From contig NZ_BAYD01000038.1 of the NCBI RefSeq assembly GCF_000685075.1, positions 29,191 through 93,190 of the forward strand: a DNA stretch of 64,000 nt, in the 5' to 3' direction. The position numbers were made by a program, and so were the translations under genes. This DNA is from Paraburkholderia oxyphila NBRC 105797 (GTDB taxonomy: Bacteria; Pseudomonadota; Gammaproteobacteria; Burkholderiales; Burkholderiaceae). The notes under the pieces were generated by a model. That model was not told the DNA's origin, did not search any database, and saw only the letters and a program-made list of their open reading frames with translations. Of the stretch, positions 48,957 to 57,494 are shown one piece after another (position 1 is the first letter of the stretch; every line of letters begins with the position of its first letter).

Positions 48957-49238
48957 TTGTATTTGTGAACGGCTTCGACTATCCAGCCAGGTTGGGGTAT
49001 ACCCGCTTTGCCTGGTTATCCTGACATTATTCTCTTCTGTTTCTCATCAGGCAGATCGCTCTATCGCCAGCGCGGCAATCACGTTGCGCGAATATGCGGC
49101 GATTGATTGAGGTGTGGCAATACCGAGGTCTACCTTCGCCGTTATAACTCCACTGCAACGCGACTTCATAACGAGTCGGCACACGTTTCTCGCAAACGAT
49201 GGCCGATCCATCTACCAGAAGATGACGAAGGAGACAGA
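48957..49238 (+). promoter_or_regulatory. Upstream region of the first porin gene
   Basis: A 282-base relatively AT-rich stretch. TATAAC at about 49143 is a possible -10. GAAGGAG stands just before the ATG. No other gene is visible. Confidence 0.4.
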
Positions 49239-50354
49239 ATGCGCTTTTGCAGAAAGAGCATTTGCGGTACGGCGTTGATGCTGGCGGCGGGTGGCGCGAA
49301 TGCGCAATCGAGCGTCACGCTGTATGGCATCGCGGACGCGTTTGTCCAGTTCCTCAACAATGATGGCAAGCAATCCTGGTCGCAGCGCGGCGGCGGGAGC
49401 ACGCCGTCGCGTTTCGGCTTGAAAGGCACGGAGGACCTTGGCGGCGGCCTGAAGGCCGTATTTACACTCGAGAATGGCTTCAACATCAACAATGGCGCCG
49501 GCTTTGCCGATACGGGCGCCATGTTCTATCGCCAGTCGTGGGTGGGGCTGACACACGAGCAATACGGCACGCTCACGTTCGGTCGCCAGTACCAGCCGAC
49601 TTTCTGGGTGCTCTACCCAGGCGACCCGTTTTTCGCCAATGAAGTGATCTCGCTGCTGGCCGCGGCCGGCAATGTCGTCGACCGCAATACGATCGGCATG
49701 CAGACCAGCGGCGGGCGCTCGAGCAACTCGGTCGTGTACAAGTCGCCGAAGCTCAATGGGCTCCAGTTGCTGGCCATGTACGCGTTCCAGTCCAGCGTGT
49801 CGCAGCCTGCGCCGCAAACGAACGGCAATCTCGTCGATGTCGCCGCAACCTGGTCGGGCTATGGCCTCTATGCGGGGATTGCGTATCAGTACCAGCATCC
49901 GGGCACCAAGACCCTGGCCAGCTTGCCTTCAGTCCTCAATACGGTTGGAACCGAGCATTTCAATACTGCGGTCGCTTATCAAATCGGGATCGTCAACCTG
50001 CAGTTTCTCTACGGCTATCACCGTCCCAGGCATGACGATTCGAGTCCGCTCGCAACCCAGCTCCTGGCCGTGCATCCCTATAGCGTGATGCAAGCCGGCG
50101 CGACGATTCAAGCCACCACGGCCGACACGATCGAAATCGCCGGCCTGCAACGCGTCGTGCGCGGTGTGCATGACAATAGCTGGGCGGTGCAACTGGGCAT
50201 CGACCACAGTCTCTCGAAACGGACGGCCGTCTATGCGCGCGCGGGCTACATGAAGAACAATGGCTCGGCCACGATGAGCTGGTCGGGTGTCGCAGTCACG
50301 GCGCCGGGCACCAGGCAAACGCTCGCGGTCCTTGGTGTGACGCAGCGCTTCTGA
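49239..50354 (+). CDS. Gram-negative porin (Burkholderia type)
   Basis: A 371-residue outer-membrane trimeric porin. A signal peptide ends at ANA (about residue 22); the mature protein opens QSSVTLYGIADAFVQ and ends with a terminal Phe (LGVTQRF), the Bam recognition signal. SRFGLKGTEDLGGGLKAVFT and GLTHEQYGTLTFGRQYQP are hallmark strands. It is more diverged from the common Burkholderia porin than the copy at 62617. Confidence 0.92.
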   Translation: MRFCRKSICGTALMLAAGGANAQSSVTLYGIADAFVQFLNNDGKQSWSQRGGGSTPSRFGLKGTEDLGGGLKAVFTLENGFNINNGAGFADTGAMFYRQSWVGLTHEQYGTLTFGRQYQPTFWVLYPGDPFFANEVISLLAAAGNVVDRNTIGMQTSGGRSSNSVVYKSPKLNGLQLLAMYAFQSSVSQPAPQTNGNLVDVAATWSGYGLYAGIAYQYQHPGTKTLASLPSVLNTVGTEHFNTAVAYQIGIVNLQFLYGYHRPRHDDSSPLATQLLAVHPYSVMQAGATIQATTADTIEIAGLQRVVRGVHDNSWAVQLGIDHSLSKRTAVYARAGYMKNNGSATMSWSGVAVTAPGTRQTLAVLGVTQRF

Positions 50355-50377
50355 CGCAGAGGCTTTCGACGATCTCC

Positions 50378-50407
50378 GACTCGCCGCAAGGCCACGGCGG
50401 GCGAGTC
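50378..50407. terminator. Hairpin between convergent porin and tsaD
   Basis: GACTCGCC and GGCGAGTC pair with an inner GCC/GGC; there is no strong T-run. Confidence 0.45.
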
Positions 50408-50489
50408 TCGTGTTGATGAGGCTTGCTTGTGCCGCTGGCGAGTTTCTGCCGGGCAGGGCGCGAAAGCGGCTGGCGAACCCGAGAATCCG

Positions 50490-51524
50490 CTATTGCGTGC
50501 TCTGCGCGAGCGACGCCAGATCCCAGCGCGGCTTCACCGTGAACGCGTAGTCGCGCGTGGCCTGCTCGGGCCAGCGTGCGAGGCGCAGCGCGCCCGCGAG
50601 CGCGATCATCGCGCCGTTGTCGGTGCACAGCGAGAGATCGGGGTAGTGGACTTCGAAGCCGCGCTTCTGCGCGGCCGCCGAAAGCGTCTCGCGCAACTGC
50701 TTGTTCGCGCCCACGCCGCCGGCCACCACGAGGCGCTTCATCTTCGTGCGCTTGAGCGCGGCGATCGACTTGGCGGCGAGCACTTCGACGGCGGCGTCCA
50801 CGAAGCCGCGCGCGATATCGGCCTTGCCCTGCTCGCAGAGGTTCGTGCCGAGCTTCTTCACCTGCGTGAGCACGGCCGTCTTGAGGCCGCTGAAGCTGAA
50901 GTCGAGATCGCCCGAATGCAGCATCGGGCGCGGCAGCTCGACGGCGCCCGGCGTGCCGAATTCGGCGAGGCGCGAGACTTCCGGGCCGCCCGGATAGCCG
51001 AGGCCGAGCAGCTTCGCGGTTTTGTCGAAGGCTTCGCCCGCGGCGTCGTCGAGCGTTTCGCCGAGCGTCTCGTAGACACCCACGTCGGTCACGCGCATCA
51101 ACTGCGTGTGGCCGCCCGAGACGAGCAGCGCGACGAAGGGAAAGGGCGGCGGCGCGTCGACGAGCAGCGGCGAGAGCAGATGCCCTTCGAGATGGTGAAT
51201 GCCGACGGTCGGCCGGTTCCACGCCATGGCGAGCGCGTTGGCGACGCTCGCGCCCACCAGCAGCGCGCCGGCGAGCCCGGGGCCTTGCGTGAAGGCGATG
51301 GCGTCGATGTCGCTGCGCGCGGCGCCGCTCTTCGCGAGCACTTCCTCGAGCAGCGGCAGCGCGCGGCGGATATGGTCGCGCGAGGCGAGCTCGGGCACGA
51401 CGCCGCCGTACTCGCGGTGCATGGCGATCTGCGAGTGCAGTGCGTGTGCGAGCAGGCCGCGTTCGCTGTCATAGAGCGCGAGGCCGGTTTCGTCGCAGGA
51501 GCTTTCGATGCCGAGAACGAGCAT
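50490..51524 (-). CDS. tsaD: tRNA N6-threonylcarbamoyladenosine transferase
   Basis: A 344-residue ASKHA-fold enzyme that adds the threonylcarbamoyl group to A37 of ANN-reading tRNAs, with TsaB/TsaE. LGIESSCDETG opens the nucleotide fold; the metal site is HLEGH (His111, His115), followed by VSGGHTQL. An essential housekeeping gene, divergent from the HI0933 flavoprotein gene. Confidence 0.97.
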   Translation of the reverse strand: MLVLGIESSCDETGLALYDSERGLLAHALHSQIAMHREYGGVVPELASRDHIRRALPLLEEVLAKSGAARSDIDAIAFTQGPGLAGALLVGASVANALAMAWNRPTVGIHHLEGHLLSPLLVDAPPPFPFVALLVSGGHTQLMRVTDVGVYETLGETLDDAAGEAFDKTAKLLGLGYPGGPEVSRLAEFGTPGAVELPRPMLHSGDLDFSFSGLKTAVLTQVKKLGTNLCEQGKADIARGFVDAAVEVLAAKSIAALKRTKMKRLVVAGGVGANKQLRETLSAAAQKRGFEVHYPDLSLCTDNGAMIALAGALRLARWPEQATRDYAFTVKPRWDLASLAQSTQ

Positions 51525-51722
51525 GGTGTGGCGTGCGACGGCGCCCCGCCCGGCAAGCCAGGCGAAAACCGTCGCTTAATCAAAGTGAAAGGCGAACTTG
51601 AAAGTATAGCAGCGCGGGTAAAACCCGGCTCGCGGCGCCCGGCGCGCGGGGGAGCCGACGAGGCGCCGGGGCGGCGCCACCAGGGCGCCACCCCGGCGGA
51701 ATGCGCAGGTAGAATGCGCGCC

Positions 51723-52949
51723 ATGGAATCCTTCGATATCGCCGTGATCGGCGCAGGGGCGGCCGGCATGATGTGCGCGGCGGTGGCCGGTCAGCAGGGC
51801 CGCCGCGTGACGCTGATCGATCACGCGCCGCGCCTTGCGGAAAAAATCCGCATCTCGGGCGGCGGCCGCTGCAACTTCACGAATCTGCACGCGAGCCCCG
51901 CCAACTATCTCTCGAACAACCCGCATTTCTGCCGCTCCGCGCTCGCCCGCTATACGCCGCGCGATTTCCTCGCGCTGCTGCGCCAGCATCGCTTGACCTG
52001 GCACGAGAAGCACAAGGGGCAGCTCTTTTGCGACCAGTCGAGCGAGGCCATCATCGACGTGCTGCGCGCCGAATGCGACGCAGGGGGCGTGGCGTGGCGG
52101 CGGCCCCTGCAGGTCGAGGCGGTGAGCCACGCCGACGGCGCGGGCTTCACGCTCGGCACGGCGCAAGGGCCAATTCGCGCGAAAGCGCTGGTGATCGCGA
52201 CGGGCGGCCTCTCGATTCCGAAGATCGGCGCGACCGATTTTGCCTACCGCATCGCGAAGCAGTTCGGCCACAAGCTCGTCGATACGCGCCCCGCGCTGGT
52301 TCCGCTCACGTTCGCGCCGCAGGACTGGGCGCCCTATGTGCCGCTGGCCGGCGTCTCGCTGGAAGTGCATGTGGCGACCGGCGAGCGCAAGACTGGCGGT
52401 GCCTTCGACGAGGACCTGCTGTTCACGCACCGCGGCCTTTCCGGGCCCGGCGTGCTGCAAATCTCGAGCTACTGGCAGCCGGGGCAGCCGATTCGCGTCA
52501 ATCTGCTGCCCGAGCGGCCTGCTGGCGATGCGCTCGTCGAAGCGAAGGGCGCTACAAAGCGCCAGATCGGCAACCTGCTCGCCGAGTGGGTGCCGTCCCG
52601 CCTCGCGCACGCCTGGCTCGAGGCGCATCAGGTGCCGCTGGAAGCGCGTCTGGCCGATCTGCCCGACAAGACGCTGCGCCGTATCGGCGAGGGGCTCGCG
52701 CAATGGACGCTGACCCCGACCGGCACCGAAGGCTACAAGAAGGCCGAAGTGACGCGCGGCGGCGTGGATACGCGCGAGCTTTCCTCCGCGACGCTGATGA
52801 GTCAGCGCGTGCCGGGGCTGTACTTCGTGGGCGAGGCGGTGGACGTGACGGGCTGGCTCGGCGGCTACAACTTCCAGTGGGCGTGGGCTTCCGGCGTTGC
52901 GGCCGGCGAGGCTGCCGCGGAATTCACGCTCGCTGCGGGCAAGGCCTGA
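51723..52949 (+). CDS. HI0933/YhiN family flavoprotein
   Basis: A 408-residue NAD(P)/FAD-dependent oxidoreductase. The FAD-binding IAVIGAGAAGMMCAAVAG is followed by ISGGGRCNFTN, the signature of the HI0933 (YhiN/BaiN) family. VGEAVDVTGWLGGYNFQWA near the end closes the FAD site. The cellular substrate is unknown. An alternative start lies three codons upstream at 51714. Confidence 0.9.
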   Translation: MESFDIAVIGAGAAGMMCAAVAGQQGRRVTLIDHAPRLAEKIRISGGGRCNFTNLHASPANYLSNNPHFCRSALARYTPRDFLALLRQHRLTWHEKHKGQLFCDQSSEAIIDVLRAECDAGGVAWRRPLQVEAVSHADGAGFTLGTAQGPIRAKALVIATGGLSIPKIGATDFAYRIAKQFGHKLVDTRPALVPLTFAPQDWAPYVPLAGVSLEVHVATGERKTGGAFDEDLLFTHRGLSGPGVLQISSYWQPGQPIRVNLLPERPAGDALVEAKGATKRQIGNLLAEWVPSRLAHAWLEAHQVPLEARLADLPDKTLRRIGEGLAQWTLTPTGTEGYKKAEVTRGGVDTRELSSATLMSQRVPGLYFVGEAVDVTGWLGGYNFQWAWASGVAAGEAAAEFTLAAGKA

Positions 52950-53091
52950 CGCTCACTAGCGGCGGCATCGCAAAACTACGATTTCTGACAGACACCACGC
53001 ACCGAGTCTCGAGGGCTTGACGCCCGTCATTGTTGGCCCGGCCATGGAGGTTCACGCTGGAACACTGATCCAATGTGGAGAGGTGTGAAAG

Positions 53092-54060
53092 GTGAATCAG
53101 CAAGAAGAACAGGTGCAGTACGGCGTGCCGCTACGGCGAATCATGATTGCGGTGGACGATTCGAATGCCTCGATGCAGGCGCTGCGCTTTGCCGGGCGCG
53201 TGGCGCCGCGCGACGCCGACGTGCGCATCGTCTGTGCCGCCGAGCAGCCGCGCTCTTGGCAGGCCGGCGGCGCCTACACGGCGGGCGATGCCTGGATGAA
53301 GGACACGCTCGCCGCCGCGCGCCAGGAGTTGCGTCACGAGGCCGAGCGCACGCTCGAGCGGGCCATGTCCGCGTTCGACGGGCAAGTTGCATCGGTGTCG
53401 GGGCACGTGCTCAATCTTTCCGGCGAATCCGGCGCGGTCGTCAACGCCCTGAGCGCGGCAGCCAGCGAATGGCAGGCCGACGTGCTGATTGTCGGGGCGC
53501 GTCATCGCGGGCGCGTGAAGCGCTGGGTCGACGGCTCGGTCTCGGGTGCGCTCGCCGTGAGTGCGCCGTGCCCACTGCTGGTCGTGCCGGCCGAGTACGA
53601 GGCGCGCGCAGAGGCGCGCTTCGCCCGCATGCTGCTGGCGACGGACGGCAGCGAGGCATCCGCTCAGGCGATCGAGGCGGCCATGCGGCTCATCACGCCG
53701 CAAATCGCGTTGCGCGCGATCTATGTCGTCGACCGCAGCAGCGTGGCCGCCGGCCCGGTAGCCGCTCCGGGGCTGGAGGAATCGTTCAGCGGGGTTGGGC
53801 GCCAGGCACTCGCCGCGGCGAGCGAGCAACTCGGGCCGGCCGGCGACGCCTGCGAAACGGCGCTCGTGGCGACCGGCCTCATCCGCGACGACATCGCCCA
53901 CACCGTTCTGCGCGACGCCGAGCACTGGAATGCCGATCTCGTCGTGCTCGGCACGCACGGCCGGCGGGGCGTCGCGCGCTGGCTGCTCGGCAGCGTTGCC
54001 CAGCGTGCTGTCGAGATCACGCATGTGCCGCTGCTGCTCGTCGGCCCCGGCGAAGGCTGA
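53092..54060 (+). CDS. Tandem-domain universal stress protein
   Basis: A 322-residue protein with two Usp domains (about 15-165 and 178-320). Each ends with the ATP-binding G-2x-G-9x-G(S/T) motif: GARHRGRVKRWVDGSVS and GTHGRRGVARWLLGSVA. Tandem Usp proteins respond to hypoxia and stationary phase in Burkholderia. The start is a GTG at 53092 with GAGAGG upstream. Confidence 0.9.
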   Translation: MNQQEEQVQYGVPLRRIMIAVDDSNASMQALRFAGRVAPRDADVRIVCAAEQPRSWQAGGAYTAGDAWMKDTLAAARQELRHEAERTLERAMSAFDGQVASVSGHVLNLSGESGAVVNALSAAASEWQADVLIVGARHRGRVKRWVDGSVSGALAVSAPCPLLVVPAEYEARAEARFARMLLATDGSEASAQAIEAAMRLITPQIALRAIYVVDRSSVAAGPVAAPGLEESFSGVGRQALAAASEQLGPAGDACETALVATGLIRDDIAHTVLRDAEHWNADLVVLGTHGRRGVARWLLGSVAQRAVEITHVPLLLVGPGEG

Positions 54061-54357
54061 TCCGCCGCGCTAGCCATATCGCTGCCTGCAAGCCGGCCGG
54101 GCTTGCCGCGCGGGTCATGATGCACCTGATCTGCGCGGCTGCCCGGCCTGGTTTGGCCACTCAGGCGGCTCGCGACCGGTTCTTGGGGCACACTGGGATA
54201 TCGGCCTGCAAGGACCGTTTGAAGGACGACAAACGAAGCGGCGAACGTGGGCGCGCGGGCCGCCTGGGGTCGGGTTTCCCCCTCAAGTGGCCACGCAATG
54301 CGCGAGCACGGAACTGCTATACTTGATTCTCTTTACCCCCTGATCCGTTATTGGAAA
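54061..54357 (+). promoter_or_regulatory. Upstream region and -10 box of rpsU
   Basis: About 297 bases with no gene. TATACT at 54316-54321 is the likely -10 of the rpsU promoter, 37 bases before the ATG; the -35 is weak. Confidence 0.5.
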
Positions 54358-54570
54358 ATGACGACCATCCGCGTAAAAGAAAACGAACCCTTTGAAGTGG
54401 CCATGCGCCGCTTCAAGCGCACGATCGAGAAGAACGGACTGTTGACCGAGCTTCGTGCGCGCGAGTTCTACGAAAAGCCTACGGCTGAACGCAAGCGAAA
54501 GAAGGCCGCAGCGGTGAAGCGCCACTTCAAGCGTCTGCGCAGCCAGATGCTGCCGAAGAAGCTGTACTGA
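54358..54570 (+). CDS. rpsU: Ribosomal protein bS21
   Basis: A 70-residue basic protein (MTTIRVKENEPFEVAMRRFK, then many Arg and Lys). bS21 sits on the 30S platform near the anti-Shine-Dalgarno end. It is the first gene of the rpsU-dnaG-rpoD macromolecular synthesis cluster, but is separated from yqeY by a strong terminator. Confidence 0.97.
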   Translation: MTTIRVKENEPFEVAMRRFKRTIEKNGLLTELRAREFYEKPTAERKRKKAAAVKRHFKRLRSQMLPKKLY

Positions 54571-54727
54571 TTCCGGCGGCGTCATGGCTTCCGTTTTTTG
54601 GGGAATTCCATGGCGCCGCAAGCAGCCGGTAATGCCGCCGGCCAGCCCGGAAAACCCGGGCCGGGCCGGCAACAAAGCCTGAGCTGTCTACATTGGTGTG
54701 GCCGCAGCTGTGTCGAATCCGCACCGA

Positions 54728-54758
54728 CCCGCCTGGAAACGCTTCCAGGCGGGTTTTT
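54728..54758 (+). terminator. Strong rho-independent terminator after rpsU
   Basis: CCCGCCTGGAA and TTCCAGGCGGG form a perfect 11-bp stem with loop ACGC, followed by TTTTT. It should set rpsU expression apart from dnaG-rpoD, as the terminator in the classic operon does. Confidence 0.9.
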
Positions 54759-54868
54759 GCATTCTTGTGATGTTTCGGTGCGAGGGTTTGGCGGATAGTT
54801 TGGCTCGGCGGCCGTACTGCCCGGGTTCGCCCGGGGATTGTGCAACCCCAACGCATTTCAGGTGAGTG

Positions 54869-55315
54869 ATGAGTCTCAAGGACCAGATCAACGACGACAT
54901 GAAGGCCGCGATGCGCGCGCGCGAAAGCGAGCGCCTCGCCACGATTCGTCTGCTGCTCGCCGCCATCAAGCAACGTGAAGTCGACGAGCGCGTGACGCTC
55001 GACGACGCCGGCATTACGGCGGTCATCGACAAGATGATCAAGCAGCGCAAGGACTCGATCAGCCAGTTCGAAGCGGCCGGTCGGACGGACCTCGTCGAGA
55101 AGGAAAACGCCGAGCTCCAGGTCCTGGCCGCCTATATGCCCGAGCAGCTTTCGGATGCGCAAATCGCTGCCGAAGTGCAGGCGGCGGTCGCCCAGGTGGG
55201 CGCGAGCGGGCCGCAGGACATGGGCAAGGTCATGGGCGTGCTCAAACCCAGGCTGGCGGGCCGCGCCGACATGACCGCGGTCTCCGGGCTCGTCAAGGCT
55301 GCGCTCGCGAAGTAA
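54869..55315 (+). CDS. yqeY: GatB/YqeY domain protein
   Basis: A 148-residue protein (MSLKDQINDDMKAAMRARES) of the YqeY family, related to the tail domain of the GatB tRNA amidotransferase subunit. The exact role is unknown. It commonly lies between rpsU and dnaG. A GTG codon directly precedes the ATG in frame. Confidence 0.92.
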   Translation: MSLKDQINDDMKAAMRARESERLATIRLLLAAIKQREVDERVTLDDAGITAVIDKMIKQRKDSISQFEAAGRTDLVEKENAELQVLAAYMPEQLSDAQIAAEVQAAVAQVGASGPQDMGKVMGVLKPRLAGRADMTAVSGLVKAALAK

Positions 55316-55426
55316 GGGCCAAGCCTCGCGCGCCGCCGGCCATTGCGCCGCGCGCCGCCGCGAGGTCCGTCACGGGCCGTGCGTATGCGCGTGCCCGGCC
55401 TCTGTTATCCGAGCGACCGAGCCCTG

Positions 55427-57325
55427 ATGATTCCGCATTCGTTCCTGCAGGATCTGCTCAACCGCGTCGATATCGTCGACGTGGTGGGGCGCTACGTGCA
55501 GCTCAAGAAGGGCGGCGCGAATTTCATGGGCCTTTGCCCGTTTCACAACGAAAAGAGCCCTTCCTTTACCGTTAGTCCAACGAAGCAGTTCTATCACTGC
55601 TTCGGCTGCGGCGCGCATGGCACCGCCATCGGCTTCCTCATGGAGCACGCGGGCCTCACGTTTCCCGAGGCCGTCAATCAACTCGCACAGTCGGTCGGCC
55701 TCACCGTGCCCCAGGAGCCGTCGCCGATGCGCGGCGGCGCCTATGGCGGCAGTGGCGGCGGCGCGGGCACCGGCTCCGGCGGCTACGCGCCAGGCGTCTC
55801 GAAGGCCGTTTCCAACGCGCTTTCGGACCTCATGCAGACGGCTTGCGACTACTACCGCAAGCAGTTGCGCAGCGCGCCGAATGCCATCCAGTATCTGAAA
55901 AAACGCGGTCTCACAGGCGAAGTCGCGGCCCGGTTCGGTCTCGGCTACGCGCCCGATGGATGGCAGAACCTCGAATCCGCGTTTACCGATTATCGCGACG
56001 ACGCGCTGGTCGAAGCCGGCCTCGTCATCGTCAGCGAAAAGCAGGACGCGCAGGGTCAGGCGCGCCGCTACGACCGCTTCCGCGACCGCGTGATGTTCCC
56101 CATCCGCAACGTCAAGGGTCAGGTGATCGGCTTTGGCGGGCGTGTGCTCGACGGCGGCGAGCCCAAGTATTTGAATTCCCCGGAAACGCCGCTATTTAAC
56201 AAGGGTAGCGAACTGTACGGGCTGTTCGAGGCGCGTCTGGCGATCCGCGAGCAGCACTACGTGCTGGTGGTCGAAGGGTATATGGACGTGGTCGCGCTCG
56301 CGCAACTCGGATTCCAGAACGCGGTGGCAACGCTGGGCACCGCGTGCACGCCCATCCACGTGCAGAAGCTGATGCGTCAGACCGATACGGTGATCTTCAG
56401 CTTCGACGGCGATGCGGCGGGCCGCCGCGCGGCGCGGCGCGCGCTGGACGCCTGCCTGCCGCACGCGGCGGATAATCGGACGATCCGCTTCCTGTTCCTG
56501 CCCTCGGAGCACGACCCGGACAGCTACGTGCGCGAGTACGGCACCGAAGCGTTCAAGGAGCAGGTCGACCGGGCCATGCCGCTTTCGCAGTTCATGTTGA
56601 ACGAAGTCCTGGTGGGCAAGGAGCTGGATCAGCCGGAAGGGCGCGCCCGCGCGCTGTTCGATGCAAAGCCGCTGCTGCAGGCGCTGCCGGCGAACGCGCT
56701 GCGCGCGCAGATCATGCACATGTTCGCCGACCGCCTCGACGTGCCGTTCGAGGAGGTCGCGGCGCTCTGCGAGGTCGACGCCCGCATTGCCCAGGCCGCG
56801 CGTCAGGCGCCCGCGCGCAAGGATCGGCACCTCGTGACCGGGATCGAGCGCAAGGCGCTGCGCAACCTGGTGATGCACCCCCGCATCGTGGCGCAGCTCG
56901 ACGAGGAGGCCGAACAGGCGCTCATCACGCTCACGCGGCACGGCGAACTGTTCGAGGAAGTGACCACGCACGCGCGTGCGCTGGGCGACGCAGCCGAGTT
57001 TCAGCTCCTTTCGGACCTGTTGCGAAACGGTGCGAACGCCCCCACCTTCGAGGAGATTTTTCGCGAAATTCTGGACTATGATGAAAACGTTCGGGATTTG
57101 CTGATGAAAAATCCAGAAGATGGCGCTGTGCTGGAGGAGCGCCGCGAGCAGGAGCGGCTCGTGGGCGAGGAATTGGCGGCGGCAATCCTGAAGATGCGCT
57201 TCGACGCCTGCAGCGAGCGGTTGGACGTGCTTTCGCGGCAGTCGCGTCATACGCCCGAGGAGCTGGCCGAATATGTGAAACTGAATCAGACGCGAGCTGA
57301 CATGAAACGCCAGCTCGGGCTGTAG
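55427..57325 (+). CDS. dnaG: DNA primase
   Basis: A 632-residue primase. The CHC2 zinc finger is Cys37, His40, Cys58 and Cys61 (LCPFHNEK, YHCFGCGAHG). The Toprim core has VVEGYMDV and FDGDAAGRRAARR. The C-terminal DnaB-binding domain ends the protein. A Gly-rich insert (GGAYGGSGGGAGTGSGG) links the zinc finger to the polymerase core. The start at 55427 is MIPHSFLQDL. Confidence 0.96.
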   Translation: MIPHSFLQDLLNRVDIVDVVGRYVQLKKGGANFMGLCPFHNEKSPSFTVSPTKQFYHCFGCGAHGTAIGFLMEHAGLTFPEAVNQLAQSVGLTVPQEPSPMRGGAYGGSGGGAGTGSGGYAPGVSKAVSNALSDLMQTACDYYRKQLRSAPNAIQYLKKRGLTGEVAARFGLGYAPDGWQNLESAFTDYRDDALVEAGLVIVSEKQDAQGQARRYDRFRDRVMFPIRNVKGQVIGFGGRVLDGGEPKYLNSPETPLFNKGSELYGLFEARLAIREQHYVLVVEGYMDVVALAQLGFQNAVATLGTACTPIHVQKLMRQTDTVIFSFDGDAAGRRAARRALDACLPHAADNRTIRFLFLPSEHDPDSYVREYGTEAFKEQVDRAMPLSQFMLNEVLVGKELDQPEGRARALFDAKPLLQALPANALRAQIMHMFADRLDVPFEEVAALCEVDARIAQAARQAPARKDRHLVTGIERKALRNLVMHPRIVAQLDEEAEQALITLTRHGELFEEVTTHARALGDAAEFQLLSDLLRNGANAPTFEEIFREILDYDENVRDLLMKNPEDGAVLEERREQERLVGEELAAAILKMRFDACSERLDVLSRQSRHTPEELAEYVKLNQTRADMKRQLGL

Positions 57326-57362
57326 GGTAGGAGCGTGCGCGGGCGATTATTACCGTGCGTGC

Positions 57363-57368
57363 TATAAT
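57363..57368 (+). promoter_or_regulatory. -10 box upstream of rpoD
   Basis: A perfect TATAAT in the 169-base dnaG-rpoD spacer, followed by a T/G-rich leader. It allows rpoD transcription independent of dnaG. The -35 is not clear. Confidence 0.5.
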
Positions 57369-57494
57369 AAAAGGTTTTCAGCGGTTTGTTTTTGTTGTTT
57401 GTTTTTGTTTTTTCCGGGCGGACAGCTCAAGTATCACTCGGAGGTCATTCGCCGGGCGGTATCGGGAAGTTGTCCAGTTTCCAGCAAGGGCGGA

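Noticed and set aside
48884..49238. Riboswitch upstream of the porin
   Set aside because: The only strong structure is the folE2 terminator; the rest shows no conserved aptamer I recognise.
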